NCBI GenBank assembly: GCA_963818725.1 | Contig: CAWFTU010000004.1 | Span: 124,001 to 188,000 of the forward strand | Direction of reading: 5' to 3' | Origin: DATFDN01 sp963818725 | GTDB lineage: Bacteria > Pseudomonadota > Alphaproteobacteria > Acetobacterales > Acetobacteraceae | DNA length: 64,000 nucleotides | Part shown: one piece after another, positions 58,618 through 64,000 of the stretch | Numbering within the stretch: position 1 is the stretch's first letter | Layout of the letters: every line of letters begins with the position of its first letter | Notes under the pieces: generated by a model | The model's input: the letters and a program-made list of their open reading frames with translations, nothing else | What the model was told of the DNA's origin: nothing | Databases searched by the model: none | Program-made: the position numbers and the translations under genes

Positions 58618-59270
58618 GCGGCCCCTCCTGCGATGGTGTTCGCGCAGAGGCAACCATGGGCGGGTTAAGAGACCGTTTCGCGCGGCCAGGGCTTGCCGCT
58701 GATCGGGGGCGGCCGGCCTTCGGGGGCGCGGGCCCTGCCGGGCAACGAGCCGAAGTTCCGACCGGCTGTGCCGCACTGGGGGCGAACCTGTTCGTGTGTC
58801 TCGGCGGGGCCGCGAGCGCGGGCAGCCGTGTGGTTCGGCCTGAAACTAGCCGCCGGCCGACTTTTGCGCGCGCCAGAGGCACCGGGGGGCCCCAAGGGCA
58901 ATTCCTCAGTCAGGCTTTGGGGGTGGGGGGTGGGGGGTCTCCTGGCCGGGCGAGCCGCGGTCTCTACCCGCCCGGAGCATCGAATTGCGGGCGTCCGCGA
59001 GAGTGGGGCGTCTGTTGCGCGGCCTGGGCAGCTGTTGCGGCGGAAACCAGCGGCGGGGCCTGCTGGACACAGGCCGGGGCGGGTGCGCACGCCGGCCCCG
59101 ACGTGGCGGGCGCGGCGTTCGAAGCACGGGGGCACCGATGATCGAGGGGGGGTCGGGATCCCCGGGCCGCCCGCGCCCGAGGCCGTCGGAGCGGGGCCGC
59201 CGAGCCCCGGGGCGCCGCGAGCCGGCACCGCGCGCCGTTCGGCCCCCGGGCCGTTTGGATCCCGCCCCCG
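58618..59270. other. 653-bp stretch without a recognisable gene, with a G-rich tract
   Basis: Very GC-rich; open frames exist in every direction but none shows protein-like composition. A tract with G5, G6 and G6 runs separated by single T (58919-58937) could form a G-quadruplex. The WD40-caspase gene ends at 59271, so this lies behind its 3' end. Confidence 0.5.
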
Positions 59271-62174
59271 CTACCCGGGCGCGCTCGGCACCATGAAGAT
59301 CCTGGGGTTGGTGAACCGCTGCTCGGGGACGATCGTCTGCGGCGTCTGCGCGCCGCTGGTCAGCGCCTTCACCTTGTCACGGAGCCAGATATCGAGGTCG
59401 CTGACATAGAGCCAGGGCGGCTCGCGCCCGGCCTCGGGGCTCTCCAGCGCCCCCAGCAGGGCGTGGGTGAACACGCCGTGGGCGAGGTCGTCGCGCTCCA
59501 CCGAGAGCTGCGTGCCGGTGCAGGAGGTGAACATCACCACGCCGTTCTCCGCGCTGGCCAGCTCGGACGCGACCCGGTCGATGTCGGGCGGCCCGGCCTT
59601 GCCGCCCAGCAGGTTGCCGGCGTGGCAGGCGTCGAGGAACACCAGCGTCTTCCCCCGCTCGGCCAGGCGGGCCAGGGCCTCGGTCAGGTCGGGCGCCGGC
59701 AGCCCGGTGCGGCGCAGGCGGATCTCGTCCCGGATGTCGACATCGTGCGGCAGCAGGTAGAGCCTCCGATTGGCGCCGTTCTGCCCATGGGTGGAGACGA
59801 ACACGGCGGCCACGTCGCGCGCCGTCATCTCCCGCTCCAGCCACTCCAGCCCGTCGCGGATCGCGTCCACGGTCGCCTCGTCGTCGACGAGCGGGCGCAC
59901 CCGCACCCGCCGGTACAGCCCGCCCTCTTGGGCGCACATGCGCGCGGCGAACGCGGCGGCGTCGCGGCCGGCGTATTTGAGGTTCAGCGCGGGCGCGTTG
60001 CGGAACCGGCTGACCCCGACGGCGAGCACGTAGAGATCGGGCTTGGCGCTCCCGGCCATTGCGGGGCGGCGGATCTGCACGCTGGCCGGGTCGCTCGAGC
60101 CCTTGTCGCTCTCCGCGAGCAGGGTCAGCAGCCGCCCGTCCCCCTGGAGCGGCACGCGCGCCTCGCCATAGAGCCGGCCGTCTTCGGGCACGCTCAGCCC
60201 GTCCTGGGTGGCGGCCACCCGCCCGTCCACGAGCAGGCGGACGCGGCGCAGCGCGGTGCCCGGCCGGTCCTCGACCAGGTAGGCGACCGGCAGCTCGGCC
60301 CCGGCCACGAAGGCGCCCTCGGCCGGGTCGAGGATGGCGACCCGGGGCGGGGCGTCGGCGGCGAGCACGGCGGCAGGGCTCTTGGCGGGGGTGGCGCGGC
60401 CGGTCGCGCGGTCGGCCCCGGCCAGCGCACGCGCCGGGTCGAGCGTGTCGAGCACCCGCGTCACGACGTCGGGGCGGTAGAAGCGGTCGCGAAAGCGCGC
60501 CGCGCCGAACAGCTCGGGCGCCTGCTCCTGGCCGCGGTTGAGCTGCCAGTGGACCAGCTCCTCCCCGCCCGGGGCGGCGGCGTAGTGGCCGAGCGGCGTC
60601 CAGGCCACCCAGCGCCGGCCGTCCGGGTGCGGGAAGAAGGCCAGCACCTCGGCCCCGTCTGAGAGCCGGTGCCAGCGGACCGTGCCGTCATCATAGGCCG
60701 CCACCACCGCGCGCCCGTCAGCGGTGGCGGCCACCGCCCAGACGACTTCGGGCACATCGACCCGCCAAAGCTGACTCCCGTCCGCGGTGAAGCGGCGCAG
60801 CGACCACTCGCACCCGAGCACGAAGCTGCGGGCGTCCGGCGCGACGGCGAGGCTGCGGGACATCTCGTATTGCTCGATCGCCAGTGGCTTGCCGGCCAGC
60901 GTCGGCGATACCGTGTTCTGCCACACGACCGGCAGGCCCTCGGTGCGGGGCGGGCGCAACGCCGGGTCGGGCGGCGGGTCGAGCGCCAGCTGCCGCGCGC
61001 GCAGGTCGAACCGCGCCGACCTGGCGCCACCCTGCTCGAAGCCGAACCGGACCTGCGCGCCCTCGCCGCTGACGGCCAGGCTGCGCCTCTGGTTGCGATA
61101 GTCCGCCGTCTGCGGGCCGATTACCCAGAGCGGGGCGCCGTTGGCGTCCAACAGGGCCAGCCGGGGGTCTCCCGCCGCGAGCGCCAGCGCGCCGTCGGAG
61201 AGGGGCCGCAGCGACATGATCGCGTTGCCCGCGCCCTTGTCGTCGCGCAGCACGCGCCGCCCGCCGTCGGCCCAGGCGCGCACGAAGCAATCGCTCCCGC
61301 GCTGCCACCTGCCCGCGGCGAACAGGCGGCCGTCGGGGGACCAGGCCACGTTTCCCAGGTTGCCATTGTCGATTCCGGCTGTGTCCGCGGCCCGGAGCCG
61401 GGTCAGGCTCCCCGCGTCCAGCACGTCGACAGTACAGGTGTCGGTATAGCCGACGGCCAGCGAGCGCCCGTCCGGCGCGAAGGCGATCCCGTGCGGCCGC
61501 TTGCCCCCGGGCGCCGTGTCCACCCGCAGGCGGCGCAGGTCGGGACCATAGAGGCGCACCTTGCCGTCGTAGGAGGTCGTGGCGACGCGGCCGTCGGAGG
61601 CGAAGGCCAGGCCGTAACTGTCGCCGTCGTAGTCCGTGTCCGCGGCGACCTGCCGCCAGGCGCCGGTGTCGAACAGCCGCACACCGTTGGCGCCGGCGAG
61701 CGCCGCCGCCAACCGCGTGCCGTCCGGCGAGAAGGCGAGATGGCGTGCGACACTGGGCAGGCCGCCGATCAGCCCGACCTGGTGGCCGCTGGCGCGGTCG
61801 AACAGGTAGATGTGCTGTGGCGACCGGGGATCGGTGAACCCCCCCGCGGCGATGGTGCCGCCGTCCGGCGACAGCGCCACCGCGAAGACCTTCCCGAGGT
61901 GGCCGGGCCCGGCCGGCACCCGGATGGTGCGCACCCGCCGGCCGCCCTCGCGCGACCACACCCGTACCGACTTGTCGTCCGAGCCGGTGACCAGGAACCG
62001 CCCGGCGGCGTCGGCGTCCATCCGCCTGATCGTGGCCGTGTGCGTGCCCGGGTCGGGCACCAGGAACGGCTCGGCGTGGAGGCCAGCCGGAGGCCCGGCC
62101 CGGGTCACGGCCGCCCCTTCCTTGGCCGGGGCGGCCTCGGGAACAGCCAGCAACATGCGCAGCCACTCCCTCAT
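59271..62174 (-). CDS. WD40 propeller-caspase (peptidase C14-like) fusion protein
   Basis: 967 residues. Residues about 45-600 are a WD40-type propeller with repeated FSPDGTRLAAALAG / FAPDGRSLAVGYTD units (up to two propellers). A linker with a beta-sandwich-like part follows (ILDPAEGAFVAGAELPVAYL). The caspase-like domain starts near 709 (DLYVLAVGVSRFRNAPALNL). The catalytic dyad is His796 in VSTHGQNG and Cys850 in FLDACHAGN, 54 residues apart, as in clan CD proteases; the stretch after it has VMFTSCTGTQLSVE. Acidic residues around the pocket suggest an orthocaspase with Arg/Lys preference, but this is inference. ATG 62174 overlaps the stop of the upstream helical gene (ATGA). Role unknown; similar proteins are proposed in cell-death or conflict systems. 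Confidence 0.88.
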   Translation of the reverse strand: MREWLRMLLAVPEAAPAKEGAAVTRAGPPAGLHAEPFLVPDPGTHTATIRRMDADAAGRFLVTGSDDKSVRVWSREGGRRVRTIRVPAGPGHLGKVFAVALSPDGGTIAAGGFTDPRSPQHIYLFDRASGHQVGLIGGLPSVARHLAFSPDGTRLAAALAGANGVRLFDTGAWRQVAADTDYDGDSYGLAFASDGRVATTSYDGKVRLYGPDLRRLRVDTAPGGKRPHGIAFAPDGRSLAVGYTDTCTVDVLDAGSLTRLRAADTAGIDNGNLGNVAWSPDGRLFAAGRWQRGSDCFVRAWADGGRRVLRDDKGAGNAIMSLRPLSDGALALAAGDPRLALLDANGAPLWVIGPQTADYRNQRRSLAVSGEGAQVRFGFEQGGARSARFDLRARQLALDPPPDPALRPPRTEGLPVVWQNTVSPTLAGKPLAIEQYEMSRSLAVAPDARSFVLGCEWSLRRFTADGSQLWRVDVPEVVWAVAATADGRAVVAAYDDGTVRWHRLSDGAEVLAFFPHPDGRRWVAWTPLGHYAAAPGGEELVHWQLNRGQEQAPELFGAARFRDRFYRPDVVTRVLDTLDPARALAGADRATGRATPAKSPAAVLAADAPPRVAILDPAEGAFVAGAELPVAYLVEDRPGTALRRVRLLVDGRVAATQDGLSVPEDGRLYGEARVPLQGDGRLLTLLAESDKGSSDPASVQIRRPAMAGSAKPDLYVLAVGVSRFRNAPALNLKYAGRDAAAFAARMCAQEGGLYRRVRVRPLVDDEATVDAIRDGLEWLEREMTARDVAAVFVSTHGQNGANRRLYLLPHDVDIRDEIRLRRTGLPAPDLTEALARLAERGKTLVFLDACHAGNLLGGKAGPPDIDRVASELASAENGVVMFTSCTGTQLSVERDDLAHGVFTHALLGALESPEAGREPPWLYVSDLDIWLRDKVKALTSGAQTPQTIVPEQRFTNPRIFMVPSAPG

Positions 62175-62707
62175 GCGGCGGGGATGTCGGCCCACCCCCT
62201 CCACCGCTGCGCCTCCACCCGGGCGGCCATGTCGCGGCGCCGCTCGGCGCCGCCCGCCCGCCACTCGCGCCAGGCGCCGACCAGGCCCTCGAGGAGCCGC
62301 GCCACCACCTCGCCCGCGGTCCTCGCCACCGCCTCCTCCCAGCCCTCCTTGGCGCCCTCCGGCAGCGCGCGGCGCAGCGCCTCGTCCACCCGCCGGCTGA
62401 ATGCGAGGCGCCGCTCGGCCGCGTGGTCCAGCCGGGCGCGCAGCTCCACTGACGCCTTCGGCTCGTGGCCCTGGGCGAGCTCGGCCAGCAGCCGCTCGAT
62501 CAGCCCGTCGAACGCCGCCTTCGCCTGCGCATACAGCGCCCGTGCCTCGATGTCTTCGGGCGCGTGGCGCTTGAGCAGCGACGCCCCGTGCTCGGCCAGG
62601 CCGCGCTCCTCGGCCAGCACGCCGACCGCCTCGGTGAAGCCGGCCTTGCCCGCGACAGGGCCGGCCTCGGGCGCCCCCTCCGCGGGTCCGGTTGGCTGGT
62701 CGCTCAT
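62171..62707 (-). CDS. helical protein, partner of the WD40-caspase
   Basis: 178 residues, almost wholly alpha-helical and rich in Ala, Arg, Glu and Leu: AGFTEAVGVLAEERGLAEHG, YAQAKAAFDGLIERLLAELA, LRARLDHAAERRLAFSRRVD, VARLLEGLVGAWREWRAG. No signal peptide, membrane segment or catalytic motif. GGAGG lies 8 nt before ATG 62707. The stop overlaps the start of the caspase gene, so the two are translationally coupled and probably act together, perhaps as sensor, adaptor, inhibitor or substrate. No family recognised. Confidence 0.75.
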   Translation of the reverse strand: MSDQPTGPAEGAPEAGPVAGKAGFTEAVGVLAEERGLAEHGASLLKRHAPEDIEARALYAQAKAAFDGLIERLLAELAQGHEPKASVELRARLDHAAERRLAFSRRVDEALRRALPEGAKEGWEEAVARTAGEVVARLLEGLVGAWREWRAGGAERRRDMAARVEAQRWRGWADIPAA

Positions 62708-62990
62708 GGTGTGTCCTCCCCCGCCGTTCGCGCGGGCGAGCGACGGCGCCGCCATGCCAGCGCGGCGGAGCGCGCGGTGTCAATGATTGTCCTCACACCG
62801 GTGGTGGGCGGAGGCGGCGCCGCGTGTGCGCCAGGTCCGACCATGGCGCTGCCCGCGCGTCCGCGGCGGCTCGATCCAGGTCCGTGACCGCCGCCAGCTT
62901 GCCGTGCCGCCCGACAACCGCGCGCCCAGCGCCAGCCGGCCGACCCGCCCGAGGTGGTGGAGATCCGGCTTCCCGGGTAGAGACGGCGCA

Positions 62991-63536
62991 ATGACCCACC
63001 CCGCGCCAGCGCCCGTGCTTCGCGTCAACCGCGCCCCGGTGCTGACGCTGTGGGCGGCCATTGTCGCCGAGCGCTTCGGCCATCCGCCCGAGACCGCCCG
63101 GGCCCTCGGCCGCTTCGTCGCCGGCTCGAGCGCCCGCGCCAAGGCGCGCCGCCTCGGCATCACCGACGAGGACCAGGAGGCAGAGGAGCGGCGGGTCCGG
63201 GCCGCCGAGCCGAGCCCGCGCCGGGAGACGGTGCGGCTGCTCGGCCGCGATGTCCCGGTGACGCGCGCGGAGGACGGCGCCCTCCGGGTAGACGACGGGG
63301 GCAAGCCGGCCTCCGCCCGGAGCGCGCGGTCCTATCTCGCGCGCGCCTTGGGCGAGCGGCTGGCGGAGGTCCGCGCCGCGATGGAGGGCCTGGCCGCATC
63401 GCTCCCCCCGGAGGAGCTGAACCGGGTTGGCTTCCGCCCCTACGAGCGGTTTCGGCCCGAGGTGCCCGAGGGGGCCCAGGGGTGGGGGGCGAAGGGCGAG
63501 TTGAGGCTCGAGCGGATCCGGGAGGCGGGCCGATGA
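62991..63536 (+). CDS. conserved protein of unknown function
   Basis: 181 residues: VLRVNRAPVLTLWAAIVAER, ETARALGRFVAGSSARAKAR, RRETVRLLGRDVPVTRAEDG, YLARALGERLAEVRAAMEGL and EELNRVGFRPYERFRPEVPE. I recall the same pattern (RAPVLTLWAAVVAER, then YERFRPSVPEG) in chromosomal genes of many alphaproteobacteria, without known function. It is divergent from the caspase operon with a 283-bp gap in which I see no gene. Intact. IS630 B copy 2 lies 59 bp behind. Confidence 0.75.
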   Translation: MTHPAPAPVLRVNRAPVLTLWAAIVAERFGHPPETARALGRFVAGSSARAKARRLGITDEDQEAEERRVRAAEPSPRRETVRLLGRDVPVTRAEDGALRVDDGGKPASARSARSYLARALGERLAEVRAAMEGLAASLPPEELNRVGFRPYERFRPEVPEGAQGWGAKGELRLERIREAGR

Positions 63537-63595
63537 GGCGGGCGCGGGCGTCCGGCGGAGCACTCGAGGGCCTTGTTCCATGTCTTAGAGTCATA

Positions 63596-64000
63596 CCAAA
63601 TCCGGCTGATTAGTTCGGCTGAACCGGCTTTGGCCACCAGTGGAAGCTGGTGTGCGGACGGATCATGCTTGGGTCGAGGCGGGTGCTGCGTTCGGCGATG
63701 GCGGCATCGAGGTCGGCCAGGGTGGGGAAGTGCTTGTTGGCCACCGCCTCGTCGAGCAGCGGCCAGAGCCGCTCAGCGGGTTGGAGTTCCGGGCTGTAGG
63801 GAGGCAGGAACACCAGCGTGATCCCGTCCGGCACGGCCAAGCCCTTGGGGCCGTGCCAGCCGGCGTTGTCCAGCACGAGGACGATGTGGCGTCGGCGTCC
63901 CGCCCCGCTCTCGCGGGCGAAGGCGGCGAGCCGGGTTTCGAAGGCCGGCTTGTTGATGCGGGTGCAGAGATACCAGACCGTCTCGCCGCTGCTCGGCTGC
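63596..64000 (-). mobile_element. IS630-family element B, copy 2 (cut by window edge)
   Basis: TA at 63594-63595, then the same sequence as from 47038 onward, with one difference (CATGCTTGGG for CATGCTGGGG). The element continues past base 64000. Confidence 0.9.
63610..64000 (-). CDS. IS630-family transposase B, copy 2, C-terminal part
   Basis: The minus-strand frame is open from the window edge to the stop at 63610: VLVLDNAGWHGPKGLAVPDG (second catalytic Asp), VFLPPYSPELQPAERLWPLL (catalytic Glu), and the end HTSFHWWPKPVQPN. Whether the 5' part is intact cannot be seen. Confidence 0.88.
   Translation of the reverse strand, partial: QPSSGETVWYLCTRINKPAFETRLAAFARESGAGRRRHIVLVLDNAGWHGPKGLAVPDGITLVFLPPYSPELQPAERLWPLLDEAVANKHFPTLADLDAAIAERSTRLDPSMIRPHTSFHWWPKPVQPN

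Noticed and set aside
62175..62783. N-terminal extension of the WD40-caspase frame beyond 62174
   Set aside because: It overlaps the helical gene, is Arg/Gly-rich and unconserved; the ATGA overlap gives a better start.

Overview
The window is GC-rich, densely coding DNA from an alphaproteobacterium, most likely Acetobacteraceae/Rhodospirillales. This is inferred from gene content and order, not from a search: chorismate mutase-hisC-tyrC, metX-metW, ubiA/rsmE/gshA, an alphaproteobacterial-type GshA, a VanAB-type O-demethylase and a phosphoketolase. Housekeeping blocks are intact. Between them lie accessory blocks crowded with insertion sequences (IS) and broken genes.

Layout. 1-4083: 3' part of a giant repeat protein of unknown function. 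4267-9675: a type IIG-like restriction-modification gene broken by two 1-nt insertions and a complete ISAs1-family element. 9686-33134: mostly core genes: pyrE, pqiA, the chorismate mutase-hisC-tyrC operon, a zinc alcohol dehydrogenase, metX-metW, a Crp-like regulator and a receiver protein, an isochorismatase-type hydrolase, xfp, a flavin oxidase, fabI-aroC, pdxH, a universal stress protein, MarR with a pirin remnant, pmbA, a Tim44-like protein, and the start of vanAB (to 34116). 34117-41640: IS-rich accessory zone. It holds an IS1595-family element carrying a 789-nt group II intron without a protein gene, a truncated TPR gene with seven 141-bp tandem repeats, IS1380, and an IS630 nested in an IS5 (IS427-type) element. 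41642-45305: methyltransferase, ubiA, rsmE, gshA. 45411-49730: a BTAD/SARP-like regulator broken by an IS630 that itself contains an IS1595. 49945-56280: ispE, a Bax-inhibitor-1 protein, ybbA-ybbP, tesA, thpR and tRNA-Arg(CCT). 56281-64000: an island-like tail with a second copy of the same IS1595, fragments of recD2 and of a ribbon-helix-helix gene, a two-gene operon (helical protein plus WD40-caspase protein), a conserved unknown gene, and the edge of a second IS630 copy.

How genes work together. The shikimate-derived branch is represented by aroC and by chorismate mutase, HisC-type aminotransferase and TyrC in one overlapping operon. MetX and MetW belong to methionine synthesis. VanA (Rieske oxygenase) and VanB (reductase) form one aromatic O-demethylase. 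YbbA-YbbP form an ABC exporter-like pair next to TesA. The candidate for a little-studied system is the WD40-caspase protein with His796 and Cys850 and its ATGA-overlapping helical partner. The clearest unusual structure is the ORF-less group II intron, whose predicted splicing would rejoin a transposase reading frame exactly.
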